Source: Sulfitobacter sp. LCG007 (GTDB lineage: Bacteria > Pseudomonadota > Alphaproteobacteria > Rhodobacterales > Rhodobacteraceae). From it: a DNA stretch of 64,000 nucleotides. The stretch spans positions 1,922,001 to 1,986,000 of the forward strand of contig NZ_CP161805.1 of assembly GCF_040801785.1 (NCBI RefSeq), given 5' to 3'. The stretch's first letter is position 1, and every line of letters begins with the position of its first letter. Below the pieces are notes generated by a model. It saw nothing but the letters and a program-made list of their open reading frames with translations, did not search any database and was not told the origin of the DNA. A program made the translations under genes and the position numbers. Positions 43,490 to 55,323 of the stretch are shown here, in pieces.

Positions 43490-44647
43490 TCAGCGGCCGC
43501 CGATGACGCCGATGTAGTCGGAGACCCAGCGGTAATAGGGCACGCATTCGCCCTGGCTTTCGCAGGACGAGACCGGGGTGGTCCAGAAGCGGATCTTCTC
43601 GAAATCGTCCATGCCGTTGGTGGTGCAGCCCTCGGCCGTCAGCATCCCGCGCCCGTCCGTGCAGGCCGCCGGCACCGACGGGTTGGCCCCGAACCAGACG
43701 GCGAGGTCGGATTGCAGGTTGGAGGCCAGCGAGTGCTCCATCCACTTGTAGGCGCAATTGGGATGTTCGGCGTCCACATGCATCATCGTGGTGTCGGCCC
43801 AGCCGGTGGCGCCCTCTTGCGGGACGACCGAGGCGACGGGCTGGCCTTCGGATTTCAGGATGTTGACCTGGAAGGGCCAGGATCCCGAGGCCACGACGCC
43901 CTCGTTCTTGAAGTCGTCCATCTGGATGAACGCGTCGTGCCAGTAGCGGCCGACCAGCTTGCGCTGTCCGCGCAGCAACTCGAGCGCCGCATCGTACTGT
44001 TCCTGGTTCAGCTCGTAGGGCGACGTGATCCCGAGATCCGGCTTGTGCGTCATCAGGTAGAGCGCGGCATCGGCGATGTAGATCGGCCCGTCATAGGCCT
44101 GGACCCGACCGGCATTGGACTGGCCGTCCGGCAGCTCGGTTTCCTCGAAGACGACGGACCAGCTGGTCGGCGCTTCCGGAAAGACGTCGGTATTGTACAT
44201 CAGCACGTTCGGCCCCCACATGTAGGGCGTGCCGTAATGCTTGCCGTCCACCGTATGCCACGGCGCGTCCTTGAGCCGGTCGTCCACGGCGGACCAGCTC
44301 GGGATCAGGTCGGTATTGATCTCCTGGACCCGGTCGCCCGCGATCAGCCGCAGCGAGGCGTCGCCCGAAGCCGTCACGAGGTCGAAACCGCCCTCGTTCA
44401 TCAGCGCGACCATCTCGTCGGAGGTATTCGCGGTCTTCACCTGCACCTCGCAGCCGCTCTCCTCCTCGAATTTCGTGACCCAGTCGAAGGCGGCGTCGGT
44501 CTCGCCGCGCTCGATATAGCCCGGCCAAGCGACGATGCTGACCGCGCCCTCGGACTCGCCGATCTCGGTCAGCATCTCGGCGCGGGCCATGCAGGACAGG
44601 GCCAGCGACGCGGCCGTGGTCGTTACCAGAATATGCTTCAGTGTCAT
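43490..44647 (-). CDS. ydcS: Putrescine/polyamine ABC transporter periplasmic binding protein (YdcS-like)
   Basis: A 385-aa spermidine/putrescine-type binding protein with a signal peptide (LKHILVTTTAASLALSCMARA). The YdcS branch is recognised by GAVSIVAWPGYIERGETDAAFDWVTKFEEESGCEVQVK, DGKHYGTPYMWGPNVLMYNTDVF and the closing FEKIRFWTTPVSSCESQGECVPYYRWVSDYIGVIGGR. Several cysteines in the C-terminal part could form disulfides. It is the first transporter gene of the operon, 179 bases after the LysR gene that reads the same way. Confidence 0.9.
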   Translation of the reverse strand: MTLKHILVTTTAASLALSCMARAEMLTEIGESEGAVSIVAWPGYIERGETDAAFDWVTKFEEESGCEVQVKTANTSDEMVALMNEGGFDLVTASGDASLRLIAGDRVQEINTDLIPSWSAVDDRLKDAPWHTVDGKHYGTPYMWGPNVLMYNTDVFPEAPTSWSVVFEETELPDGQSNAGRVQAYDGPIYIADAALYLMTHKPDLGITSPYELNQEQYDAALELLRGQRKLVGRYWHDAFIQMDDFKNEGVVASGSWPFQVNILKSEGQPVASVVPQEGATGWADTTMMHVDAEHPNCAYKWMEHSLASNLQSDLAVWFGANPSVPAACTDGRGMLTAEGCTTNGMDDFEKIRFWTTPVSSCESQGECVPYYRWVSDYIGVIGGR

Positions 44648-44826
44648 GGTCGAAAATCCCTGTTGATCGCCTGGTCGCCTGCGCGCCTGGGCGCGGGCAC
44701 CGGCATTCGTTTTTTGAGGAGCCGGCAGATTTCATGCCGCAACGCCGAAACCCTGCGCCCGTCAGCCTGCGTTCGCAATCTCAAAATTCAGATGTACGAT
44801 ATCGGCATAACCGATAGGAAACCCCG

Positions 44827-45729
44827 CTACCGGATACTCAGCGCCGTCTGCGCCGACCGAACGAAGCCGCTGCCGATCGGGCTGAGGGGCGCGCCGCGCC
44901 GCCAGGCAAGCCCGACGGACACCGCGGGCAGGTCGCCGGAAACGTCGCGGATCTCGATCCTGTCGCCCTCGAGCGACCACGGCCGGTAGACGAGATTGGG
45001 CAAGAGCGCGACCCCGGCGCCGGTGGCCACGAGGCTGCGCACGGCCTCGACCGACCGGGTGCGGAACGCGATCTCGGGCCGCGCCCCAAGCGAGGCCATC
45101 AGCGCCGCCGTGCCCGTCTCGATCTCGTCCACCGACAGCATGATCAGCGGCTCGCGCGCCACGTCGTCGAGGGTGATGGCCTCGCGGTCGGCCAGTTCGT
45201 GCCCCAGCGGAAGCCACAGGCGAAAGGGCGACACGTCCAGTGTCTCGACCTGCAGCGCGCTGCGATTGTGCAGGCTGGAGGTCACCAGCACTGCCACATC
45301 GAGTTCACCCCCGATCAGGAGATGTTCGAGATATTCGCCGTTGTCCTCGATGGCCGATATCTCGACCCGTGGATTGGCCCGGCGGAACCGCGACAGGATT
45401 TCAGACAGCACATAGCCCGCCACCAGAGAGGTCACGCCCAGCGACAACTTGCCCGTCAGCGCGGAGCGCGCGGGGTCGAAGATCGACCGCGCGGCCGATA
45501 CATCCTCGAGGATCTTGCGGGCATGGCGCAGGAACTGATGGCCGCTCTGGGTGATCTCGAGCCCGCGCGCGCGCCGCAGGAACAGCTCGACCCCGAGATC
45601 GGCCTCCAACGCCTTCAGCGCCTCGGTGACGGAGGATTGCGAGATCGACATGATCTTGGCCGCACCCGATACAGAACCCTGTTCGGCCACGGCAAGAAAG
45701 AACTGAAGCTGTCGGATGGTAAAGGCCAT
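44827..45729 (-). CDS. LysR family transcriptional regulator
   Basis: A 300-aa LysR-type regulator. The N-terminal winged helix (about 1-65) reads FTIRQLQFFLAVAEQGSVSGAAKIMSISQSSVTEALKALEADLGVELFLRRARGLEIT; an inducer-binding domain (about 90-295) follows. It lies directly upstream of ydcS in the same direction, and 43 bases downstream of the nitrilase-family gene. Local regulation of the polyamine genes is the simplest reading. LysR genes are often divergent from their targets, so the divergent potABCD-like operon beyond the nitrilase is another candidate. Confidence 0.92.
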   Translation of the reverse strand: MAFTIRQLQFFLAVAEQGSVSGAAKIMSISQSSVTEALKALEADLGVELFLRRARGLEITQSGHQFLRHARKILEDVSAARSIFDPARSALTGKLSLGVTSLVAGYVLSEILSRFRRANPRVEISAIEDNGEYLEHLLIGGELDVAVLVTSSLHNRSALQVETLDVSPFRLWLPLGHELADREAITLDDVAREPLIMLSVDEIETGTAALMASLGARPEIAFRTRSVEAVRSLVATGAGVALLPNLVYRPWSLEGDRIEIRDVSGDLPAVSVGLAWRRGAPLSPIGSGFVRSAQTALSIR

Positions 45730-45772
45730 GGCCCGATCTAGACTGCCTGGACCCGCGACAGCAAGGCGCCCG

Positions 45773-46555
45773 TCATACCTGGCGCGCGAGGTCGTCGAGG
45801 TAGTCGTAATCCTGACGCGCCGCGTCCCGATCGGCCAGAGCGAGGACCGCGTGGATCAGTTCGGGCCCCTCGCCCGCTTCCGCGACCACATTGCCCGCCG
45901 GACCCGCGATGCGGCTGAGCCCGAGATAGTGCAGCGGGCCCTCGGTGCCGACGCGGTTTGCGTAGGCCACGAAGAGGTGGTTTTCGAACGCTCGCGCCTG
46001 CACAAGGCAGCGCGGCACCATGTCATAGGGAGCCATCACGGCGGTCGGGCAGATAACCAGATCTGCCCCCGCCCGGGCCAGTTCGCGCACGCGTTCAGGG
46101 AACTCGATATCGTAGCAGATATTGAGACCAATTCGGAAACCCTTGAAATCGAAGAGAAACGGGTCGCGACCCGGTGTGAAGGTCCGCCTTTCCCAATCAC
46201 CGAAGAGAGCGCGTTTGCGGTAGGTTCCCACATGCCCGTGCTCGGGCGTGACGATGAAGGCGCCGTTATGGACGCAGCCTTCGCCGTTCTCGTAGCTTCC
46301 GACTGCCAGCGCGACGCCCTCGGCCGCCGAAAGCGCGACCAACCTTGAGATGACATCGGGGCCTATGTCCGCGGCAATCTCTGCCACGTCACCTTCGAAG
46401 TAATATCCTGTCACAAAGCATTCGGGCAGAACCAGAAGGTCGACCCCCAGCCTCTTCGCCTCGCCCGCTGCCCGCCCGACCTCGTCGAGATTGGCCGCGA
46501 TTTCCCGGCCCGCGCCGGTCGATTGCCAGATGCCGACATGCAGTTGCGCGTTCAT
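45773..46555 (-). CDS. Carbon-nitrogen hydrolase (nitrilase superfamily; possibly N-carbamoylputrescine amidase-like)
   Basis: A 260-aa cytoplasmic C-N hydrolase with a complete Glu-Lys-Cys triad: Glu45 (LVLPECFVTG), Lys114 (TYRKRALFGDWE) and Cys147 (GLNICYDIEFPE). Cys147 is the nucleophile attacking an amide, carbamoyl or nitrile carbon. The family includes AguB (N-carbamoylputrescine amidase), beta-ureidopropionase and Nit2. Location between two polyamine transport operons favours a polyamine-derived amide, but this is inference. ATG at 46555 follows GGAGCAGGTCAGG; the longer frame upstream has no homology. It is divergent from the potA-like gene. Confidence 0.85.
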   Translation of the reverse strand: MNAQLHVGIWQSTGAGREIAANLDEVGRAAGEAKRLGVDLLVLPECFVTGYYFEGDVAEIAADIGPDVISRLVALSAAEGVALAVGSYENGEGCVHNGAFIVTPEHGHVGTYRKRALFGDWERRTFTPGRDPFLFDFKGFRIGLNICYDIEFPERVRELARAGADLVICPTAVMAPYDMVPRCLVQARAFENHLFVAYANRVGTEGPLHYLGLSRIAGPAGNVVAEAGEGPELIHAVLALADRDAARQDYDYLDDLARQV

Positions 46556-46698
46556 CCTGACCTGCTCCGTGAATGGTGAAGATTTTGCCCAACGCAGCAT
46601 AGTTTGAGCGAACGGGCAAATAATCTCTGCGCCACCCTTGCCAGCAGCCGGTCAATCGGATTGTGTCGGGGAAAAATCACAACGGGGGAGGTCGCGCA
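46556..46698. promoter_or_regulatory. Divergent promoter region between two polyamine gene sets
   Basis: 143 bases between the nitrilase start and the potA-like start must hold promoters for both directions, and probably the operator of the LysR regulator. I see no motif strong enough to place boxes. Confidence 0.4.
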
Positions 46699-47766
46699 TT
46701 GGCGACGGAAACGGCGGTAGAGGCCCGGTCGGCCTGCAAGGATTACGGTGCGGGACAGTACGCTGTCCGCGCGCTCGACGGGGTTTCGGTGAAGATCGAC
46801 AAGGGTCAGTTCTTCACCCTTCTCGGACCGTCCGGATGCGGCAAGACCACCCTCCTGCGACTGATCGCCGGTTTCGAGACCCCGACAGAGGGCACCATCC
46901 TTCTGGACGGGCAGGACATCACCTTCGACGCACCGAACAAGCGCCCGGTGAACACGGTGTTCCAGAGCTACGCCCTGTTTCCGCATATGTCGGTGTCAGA
47001 GAACATCGGTTTCGGGCTGCAGATGCTGGGCCGGTCCAAGGCGGATGTCACCAGGGCCATCGACAAGATGCTGGCGCTGGTCCAGCTCGAGAAATTCGCC
47101 GACCGCAAGCCGGGCCAGCTGTCGGGCGGGCAGCAGCAGCGGGTGGCGCTTGCGCGCGCCCTTGCGCCCGAACCCAAGGTGTTGCTGCTGGACGAGCCGC
47201 TTTCGGCGCTCGATCTGAAACTTCGCAAGGAAATGCAGCGCGAACTCAAGCGGTTGCAGACGGAAACCGGCATCACCTTCGTCTTCGTTACCCACGACCA
47301 GGAGGAGGCCCTGACGATGTCGGACAGGATCGCGGTCATGTCGGCGGGCAGGATCCTGCAGGTGGGTGAGCCGCGCGAGATCTACAACCACCCCGTCAAC
47401 CGCTTCGTCGCGGACTTCATCGGCGAAACCAACTTCCTGACCGGCACCGTCGAGGGCGCTCAGGTCCGGCTCGCGTCGGGCGACAGGGTCGCGGCCCCGG
47501 TCGAGGGCGACAGCGGCGAGGTGACACTCGCGGTGAGGCCGGAACAGGTGCGCCTGACGCCCGCGGGTGCGCCCGATACCCTGCCCGCAACCCTCAGCGA
47601 TACGGTCTATTTCGGCACCGACACCCATTGTCACGCACGGCTGAAGGACGGCACCGAGGTTGTCGCGCGCCTGCAAAGCCCGCCTTCCGGCGATGTGGGC
47701 CTGCACGCCGGGGCGCAGGTCGGGCTGCGCTTCGAACCGGGCGCCGTGCAGGTGTTGCGCGAATGA
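46699..47766 (+). CDS. Spermidine/putrescine-type ABC transporter ATP-binding protein (PotA/PotG-like)
   Basis: A 355-aa ATPase: Walker [10 protein letters not shown] near residue 46, [19 protein letters not shown] near 141, Walker [21 protein letters not shown], switch His [14 protein letters not shown], and a TOBE domain at the C-terminus (about 275-350). The pattern is PotA/PotG. TTG at 46699 is chosen because GGGGGAGG lies eight bases upstream; a GTG at 46663 is possible but lacks a site. The stop overlaps the next gene (ATGA). First gene of a four-gene operon divergent from the nitrilase. Confidence 0.91.
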   Translation: MATETAVEARSACKDYGAGQYAVRALDGVSVKIDKGQFFTLLGPSGCGKTTLLRLIAGFETPTEGTILLDGQDITFDAPNKRPVNTVFQSYALFPHMSVSENIGFGLQMLGRSKADVTRAIDKMLALVQLEKFADRKPGQLSGGQQQRVALARALAPEPKVLLLDEPLSALDLKLRKEMQRELKRLQTETGITFVFVTHDQEEALTMSDRIAVMSAGRILQVGEPREIYNHPVNRFVADFIGETNFLTGTVEGAQVRLASGDRVAAPVEGDSGEVTLAVRPEQVRLTPAGAPDTLPATLSDTVYFGTDTHCHARLKDGTEVVARLQSPPSGDVGLHAGAQVGLRFEPGAVQVLRE

Positions 47767-48683
47767 GCGCGGCGCGAACCAATGAAGCCACCGCCGAGCG
47801 GCGCGACCGGCGCAATGCCTGGCTGCTGTCGATGCCCGCGCTGGTCCTGCTGATCTCCTGCGCGGCCGGGCCGCTGCTGATCATCGTTGTCTATTCCTTC
47901 CTGACGCCGGGCCAGTACGGCAACGTGATCTGGGAGTTTTCCTGGGACGCCTGGGTCGGCACGCTCTATTCCAGGGACATATTCGACGGCACGTACAAGC
48001 TTGCCGATGCCCATCTGTCGATCTTCTGGCGCTCGGTGAAGCTGTCGCTGCTGACGACGCTCTTCACCTTTCTCGTGGGCTTTCCCACCGCCTGGTTCAT
48101 CGCCACGCGACCGCCCCGCGCCCGCGCCGCCTGGCTTTTCCTCATCACCATCCCGTTCTGGACCAACCTGCTGATCCGGACCTTCGCGATCAACCAGATC
48201 ATCCGCAACGAAGGCATCCTGAACACCTTCCTGATCTGGCTCGGCGTGATCGAAACCCCGCTCAACATCCTCTATTCCGACCTCGCGGTCTTCATCGGCA
48301 TGACCTACGTCTATCTGCCGCTCATGGTGCTTCCCCTCTTCGCCGCAATCGACCGCTTCGATCTGAAGCTGCTCGAGGCGGGCTACGACCTCTATGCCTC
48401 GCGCTGGCAGGTGCTGCGGCGCATCGTCGTGCCGGTGGTGAAGCCGGGCATCATCGCGGGGTCGATCCTGGTCTTCATCCCGTCTCTCGGCGCCTATGTC
48501 ACGCCGCGCATCCTGGGCGGCGGGCGCAACATGATGATCGGCAACTTTATCGAGCTCCAGTTCGGTCAGGGCCGCAACTGGCCGCTCGGCGCCGCGCTTT
48601 CGGTCACGCTGCTGATCATCGTCGCCATCGCGCTGGTGTTCTATGTCCGTGTCGCCACGCGGGAGACGTCATCCCATGGCTGA
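47763..48683 (+). CDS. Spermidine/putrescine-type ABC transporter permease (PotB/PotH-like)
   Basis: A 306-aa permease with about six helices. It begins with a polar segment, then [27 protein letters not shown]. The PotB/PotH signature is [22 protein letters not shown] near 140, and the EAA coupling loop [31 protein letters not shown] near 205. ATG at 47763 overlaps the ATPase gene by four bases. The longer open frame upstream is antisense-type noise. It pairs with the next permease, which it overlaps by 8 bases. Confidence 0.91.
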   Translation: MSAARTNEATAERRDRRNAWLLSMPALVLLISCAAGPLLIIVVYSFLTPGQYGNVIWEFSWDAWVGTLYSRDIFDGTYKLADAHLSIFWRSVKLSLLTTLFTFLVGFPTAWFIATRPPRARAAWLFLITIPFWTNLLIRTFAINQIIRNEGILNTFLIWLGVIETPLNILYSDLAVFIGMTYVYLPLMVLPLFAAIDRFDLKLLEAGYDLYASRWQVLRRIVVPVVKPGIIAGSILVFIPSLGAYVTPRILGGGRNMMIGNFIELQFGQGRNWPLGAALSVTLLIIVAIALVFYVRVATRETSSHG

Positions 48684-49479
48684 CCGCACCTTCTCGGTCT
48701 CGCGCATCCCGGGCTTCGCCACCATCGCGGTGATCGTGTTCATCCTGCTTTACCTGCCCATCGCGATGCTGGTGGCCTATTCCTTCAACTCCGGCAACTC
48801 CATCGCGGTGTGGGAGGGGTTTTCGCTGCAATGGTATCCCAAGGCCTGGAACAACGAGCAGGTGAAGGAAGTCACGCTGCGTTCGCTCACCATCGCCTCG
48901 GCCGCGGCCACGATCTCGACCACGGTGGCCGTGCTGGCCGCGCTCGGCACGACGCGCCGAAAGAAGACCCCCGGACAGTCCTTCGTCTACCTGATGATCA
49001 ACCAGCCTTTGATGGTGCCTGAAATCGTCACCGCCGTGGCGCTGCTGATCTTCTTCGCCTCGATCAAGGTGGCGACCGGCTACCAGGGGCTGGGATATCT
49101 GATCGCGGCGCATTCGGCCTTCTGCGTCCCCTTCGCCTATCTGCCGATCCGCGCCCGTCTCGAGGGCATGGACACCACGCTCGAGACCGCCGCCTCGGAC
49201 CTCTACGCATCCCCGTGGCAGACATTCCGCTACGTCACCCTGCCGCTGCTGATGCCCGGGGCGCTGGCGGGATTCATGCTGGCCTTCGTCACGTCGCTCG
49301 ATGACGTCATCATAACGCTGTTCGTGAAATCCGCGGGACAGGATACGCTGCCTACCTACATGCTGGCGCAGATCCGCCGCTCGGTCTCGGCCGAGGTCAA
49401 CGCGATCTCGACGTTGCTGCTGCTGTTGACGGTGGTCCTGTTGACGATGTTTTTCCTGCTGACACGCAAACGCACCTGA
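48676..49479 (+). CDS. Spermidine/putrescine-type ABC transporter permease (PotC/PotI-like)
   Basis: A 267-aa permease. Hallmarks are FILLYLPIAMLVAYSFNSGNSIAVWEGFSLQWYPKAWNNEQV near the N-terminus, the EAA loop LETAASDLYASPWQTFRYVTLPLLMPGALAG near 175, and FVTSLDDVIITLFVKSAGQDTLPTYML near 205, diagnostic for PotC/PotI. ATG at 48676 lies inside the end of the previous gene. It is followed by the binding-protein gene after 30 bases. Confidence 0.92.
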   Translation: MADRTFSVSRIPGFATIAVIVFILLYLPIAMLVAYSFNSGNSIAVWEGFSLQWYPKAWNNEQVKEVTLRSLTIASAAATISTTVAVLAALGTTRRKKTPGQSFVYLMINQPLMVPEIVTAVALLIFFASIKVATGYQGLGYLIAAHSAFCVPFAYLPIRARLEGMDTTLETAASDLYASPWQTFRYVTLPLLMPGALAGFMLAFVTSLDDVIITLFVKSAGQDTLPTYMLAQIRRSVSAEVNAISTLLLLLTVVLLTMFFLLTRKRT

Positions 49480-49509
49480 CAAGAAGCGAAACCAACAAGG
49501 AGAGTACAG

Positions 49510-50535
49510 ATGAAGAAGCTGTTTTCAGCGGTCGCCGTGCTGATGGCGGGCACCACGCTTGCCAGTGCCGAGGGCGAGTTGCAACTGTTCAACTGGGGCG
49601 ACTACACCAATCCCGAGCTGATCGAGAAGTTCGAGAAGGAGACCGGTATCAAGGTCACCATCACGGATTACGATTCCAACGACACGGCACTTGCCAAGGT
49701 CGAGGCAGGCGGCGCGGGCTTCGACCTCGTCGTTCCGTCGGCCAACTACGTGCCGATCTGGCGCGAGAAGGGCCTGATCCAGGAACTCGACCTGTCGAAA
49801 CTGCCGAACCATGTCAACATCGCTCCCGAATGGGTGGACGTGCCCTGGGATCCGGGCCGCGCCTACACGGTTCCCTGGCAGTGGGGCACCACCGGAGTTG
49901 CCGTCAATGACGAAGCCTACTCGGGAGACATCAACACCTCGGCCATCTTCCTCGACCCGCCCGAAGAGCTGGTCGGCAAGGTCAATGTCACGCCGGAGAT
50001 GAACGACATCATCTCGCTGACGCTGATGTATGTGGGCGGCGAGCCCTGCACCGAAGACACCGAGATGCTGAAGAAGGCCCGCGACAAGCTGGTCGAGGCA
50101 AAGCCCAAGTGGCTCTCGATGGACTACGGCATGACCGAGAAGATGGCCGCGAACGACGTCATGGCCTCGGTCTACTGGAACGGCGCGATCTTCCGCTCGC
50201 GGCTTCAGAACGAGCATGTGAAATACGGCTATCCGAAAGAGGGCTATCCGGTCTGGATGGATTCGGTGGCACTGCTGTCTGACGCGCAGAACGTGGACGA
50301 GGCCTACCAGTTCATGAACTTCATCATGGACCCCGAGAACGCGGCGCTGGTGTCCGCCTTCGCGCGCTACGCCAACGGCATCAGCGGATCGGATAAATTC
50401 ATGCCCGAAGACATGAAGGATGCCCCCGAGATCGTCGTGCCCGACGAGTTCAAGAGCGCGGGCCATTTCCTGCCGACCTGCTCGCCCAAGGCGCAGGAAT
50501 ACTATGCGGCGATCTGGACGGAACTCCAGAAGTGA
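49510..50535 (+). CDS. Spermidine/putrescine-type periplasmic binding protein (PotD/PotF-like)
   Basis: A 341-aa binding protein with a signal peptide (KKLFSAVAVLMAGTTLASA). Mature signatures are LQLFNWGDYTNPELIEKFEKETGI, FDLVVPSANYVPIWREKGLIQELD, GRAYTVPWQWGTTGVAVN and YPVWMDSVALLSDAQNVDEAYQFMNFIMDPENAALVS, as in PotD/PotF. Aromatic residues at the cleft fit a polyamine ligand. ATG at 49510 follows AAGGAGAG. It is the last gene of the operon and is closed by a strong terminator. Confidence 0.92.
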   Translation: MKKLFSAVAVLMAGTTLASAEGELQLFNWGDYTNPELIEKFEKETGIKVTITDYDSNDTALAKVEAGGAGFDLVVPSANYVPIWREKGLIQELDLSKLPNHVNIAPEWVDVPWDPGRAYTVPWQWGTTGVAVNDEAYSGDINTSAIFLDPPEELVGKVNVTPEMNDIISLTLMYVGGEPCTEDTEMLKKARDKLVEAKPKWLSMDYGMTEKMAANDVMASVYWNGAIFRSRLQNEHVKYGYPKEGYPVWMDSVALLSDAQNVDEAYQFMNFIMDPENAALVSAFARYANGISGSDKFMPEDMKDAPEIVVPDEFKSAGHFLPTCSPKAQEYYAAIWTELQK

Positions 50536-50562
50536 TACGCCTTTGACCGCCATGTGAAGAGC

Positions 50563-50598
50563 CGAAGGCCGGAAAGATCCCTTTCCGGCCTTCGCATT
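50563..50598 (+). terminator. Rho-independent terminator of the pot-like operon
   Basis: A perfect 14-bp stem (50563-50576 with 50581-50594) around ATCC, followed by CATTTT. Confidence 0.85.
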
Positions 50599-50708
50599 TT
50601 CGGCGCACGGCAATGTGAGCGGTTGTCACGCTCGCTCAATCCCGACGTGTCCCCTCCGCGCTTGAATCCCTCTCCGCGATAGGCAAAGCTGACGCGGTGG
50701 GAGGCAGG

Positions 50709-52703
50709 ATGGGTATCGCACGAGCCCTTTTGATACGCGCGACCTGCCTGCTGGCGGGCGCTGCTCTGCTGGCGCCTGCGCCCGAGGCCCGCGCCCAGCA
50801 AACGCCGGATCATTCCGCCTATGTCGGATCCGAACGCTGCGCCGATTGCCACATGACGGAAACGCAAGCCTGGCTGGGATCGGACCACGAGCTGGCCTGG
50901 ACCCTGCCCTCGCCCGAAACCGTGATCGCCGATTTCGACGGGACCGAGTTCGAGGGCACCGGCATGACGGCCCGTTTCAGCATCCGCGACGGAGAGTATT
51001 TCGTCGACGTGACGGAGTCCGACGGGAGCCAGGCGCAATACAGGGTGCATTCCGTGGCAGGAATCCGCCCGCTCCAGCAATACCTTCTCGATACCGGATA
51101 TGGCCGCCTGCAAAGTTTCGACGTCGTATGGGACGCGGAAAAGGGCGGATGGTATCATCTCTACCCCGACCAGTCCCTGCCGCCGTCCAACGGGCTGCAC
51201 TGGACCCACGGCGCCAAGAACTGGAATTCGCGCTGCGCCGAATGCCATGCGACAGGCTTCGAGAAAAACTACGACCTCCCGACACGCAGCTACGCCTCGA
51301 CCCAATCCGAGATCGGCGTCGGGTGCGAGGCGTGTCACGGCCCCGGCGCGGCGCATCTGGTCTGGGCGCAGACCGGCAGCCTTCCGCCGGATCCCTCGCG
51401 CGTCGACGGCTACGGCTTCAGCCAGAGCTTCGCGAGCGCCGAGGCGCAGGTTCAGCAATGCGCCACCTGCCATGCCCGGCGCGAACCATATGGCGACGGG
51501 AACCCCCTGCCCGGCACGCCCTTCCACGACGCCTACGGTCTCTCGCTGCTGCGCCCCGGCCTCTATCATGCGGACGGACAGATCCTCGACGAGGTCTATG
51601 TCTACGGCTCCTTCCTGCAGTCGAAGATGTACGCCAAGGGCGTTACCTGCACCAATTGCCATGACCCGCATTCGACGCAACTTCGCGCCAAGGGCAACGC
51701 GGTGTGCACCCAATGCCATTCGCCCGCTGGCAATCCCGCTTTTCCGAGCCTGCCGCAGAAGCGCTACGACGCGGCCACGCATCACCATCACCCCGAGGGC
51801 TCGGACGGCGCCCAGTGCAAGAGCTGCCACATGATCGAGCGCGTCTACATGGGAATCGACGCGCGGCGCGACCACAGTTTCCGCATTCCGCGCCCCGACC
51901 TCGCGGCACATACCGGCGCGCCCGACGCCTGCACCGACTGCCATGCGGACCGGACTCCCGACTGGGCGGCCGAGCGTATCGCGGCGTGGTTTCCCGACCC
52001 CGTGCATCGCGGCCCGCATTACGGTGAGGTCCTTGCGCGCGGCCGCCTCGATGCCGCTGCCGCCGGGCCCGCGCTCGGCTCTCTTGCCGCCGACGCATCG
52101 AAGCCGGGCATCGTGCGCGCAACGGCGCTCTGGCTGCTGCAGCAGTCCGCTGATCCGGGGGCCGCGCGTGATGCCGGGGCGCTCCTGTCCGACCCCGATC
52201 CGATGGTGCGCGCCGCCGCCGTCGAGCTTCAGCGCCTCGCCGCGCCACAGGAACGCATCGCCAATGTCGCGGGTCTTCTCGCCGATCCGGTCCGCAGCGT
52301 GCGCATGGCCGCCGCACGCCGGATGCTCGGCGCACCTGTCGCCTTCATGCCCGAAACGATCAGGAGCAACCTGAGCCAGGCCATGGGCGAATGGCGCAGC
52401 ATGCTTGCGAGCCAGCTGGACTTTCCCGAAGCTCATCTGCGGCTCGCGGGGCTCGCCCTCACCTTGCGCGACCTGCCCGCCGCGTCGGCCGGCTTCCGCG
52501 AGGCTGCCACGCTTGACCCGCAACAGGTACCGGCCTGGGTGATGCTGGCGCGCATCGCCGAGCTCGAGGACGGCCCGGAGACCGCGCTGGCCCTGATCGA
52601 CGAGGCGCTTGCCTTCAATCCCGCGGATGACGGCCTGCTGGGCATGCGCGCGCAACTCTCGGGCCAGCCCCTGCCACTGACCCCGCCGCCATCGCAGGAC
52701 TGA
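50709..52703 (+). CDS. Periplasmic octahaem c-type cytochrome with HEAT/TPR-like C-terminal repeats
   Basis: A 664-aa secreted protein (signal peptide ending APEARAQ). Eight CXXCH haem sites are spread over about residues 44-420: CADCH (Cys44), CAECH, CEACH, CATCH, CTNCH, CTQCH, CKSCH and CTDCH. The C-terminal third (about 440-660) has no haems; its helical repeats look like HEAT (DPDPMVRAAAVELQRL, DPVRSVRMAAARRML) and then TPR (AHLRLAGLALTLRDLPAASAGFREAATLDP). The family is related to cytochrome c554 types, but the electron partner and substrate are unknown. ATG at 50709 follows GGGAGGCAGG. It is monocistronic, closed by a bidirectional terminator. Confidence 0.9.
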   Translation: MGIARALLIRATCLLAGAALLAPAPEARAQQTPDHSAYVGSERCADCHMTETQAWLGSDHELAWTLPSPETVIADFDGTEFEGTGMTARFSIRDGEYFVDVTESDGSQAQYRVHSVAGIRPLQQYLLDTGYGRLQSFDVVWDAEKGGWYHLYPDQSLPPSNGLHWTHGAKNWNSRCAECHATGFEKNYDLPTRSYASTQSEIGVGCEACHGPGAAHLVWAQTGSLPPDPSRVDGYGFSQSFASAEAQVQQCATCHARREPYGDGNPLPGTPFHDAYGLSLLRPGLYHADGQILDEVYVYGSFLQSKMYAKGVTCTNCHDPHSTQLRAKGNAVCTQCHSPAGNPAFPSLPQKRYDAATHHHHPEGSDGAQCKSCHMIERVYMGIDARRDHSFRIPRPDLAAHTGAPDACTDCHADRTPDWAAERIAAWFPDPVHRGPHYGEVLARGRLDAAAAGPALGSLAADASKPGIVRATALWLLQQSADPGAARDAGALLSDPDPMVRAAAVELQRLAAPQERIANVAGLLADPVRSVRMAAARRMLGAPVAFMPETIRSNLSQAMGEWRSMLASQLDFPEAHLRLAGLALTLRDLPAASAGFREAATLDPQQVPAWVMLARIAELEDGPETALALIDEALAFNPADDGLLGMRAQLSGQPLPLTPPPSQD

Positions 52704-52771
52704 GCCGACCTTCATTCCGTCGAAAGGCGCCCCGATCATGGCGCGCGCGGGCGGCCTGAAGCGAAACAAGA

Positions 52772-52805
52772 AACGGGCGTGCCCGGTACTCCGGACACGC
52801 CCGTT
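52772..52805. terminator. Bidirectional terminator between the cytochrome and katG
   Basis: AACGGGCGTG (52772-52781) pairs with CACGCCCGTT (52796-52805), with an inner CCGG/CCGG stem and a TACT loop. It lies between two convergent genes and serves both. Confidence 0.75.
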
Positions 52806-52820
52806 CAAGTGTCGTCCCGA

Positions 52821-55323
<2,503 letters not shown>

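Noticed and set aside
50502-52808. 768-codon reverse frame opposite the octahaem cytochrome
   Set aside because: Antisense shadow; the forward strand has eight haem motifs.
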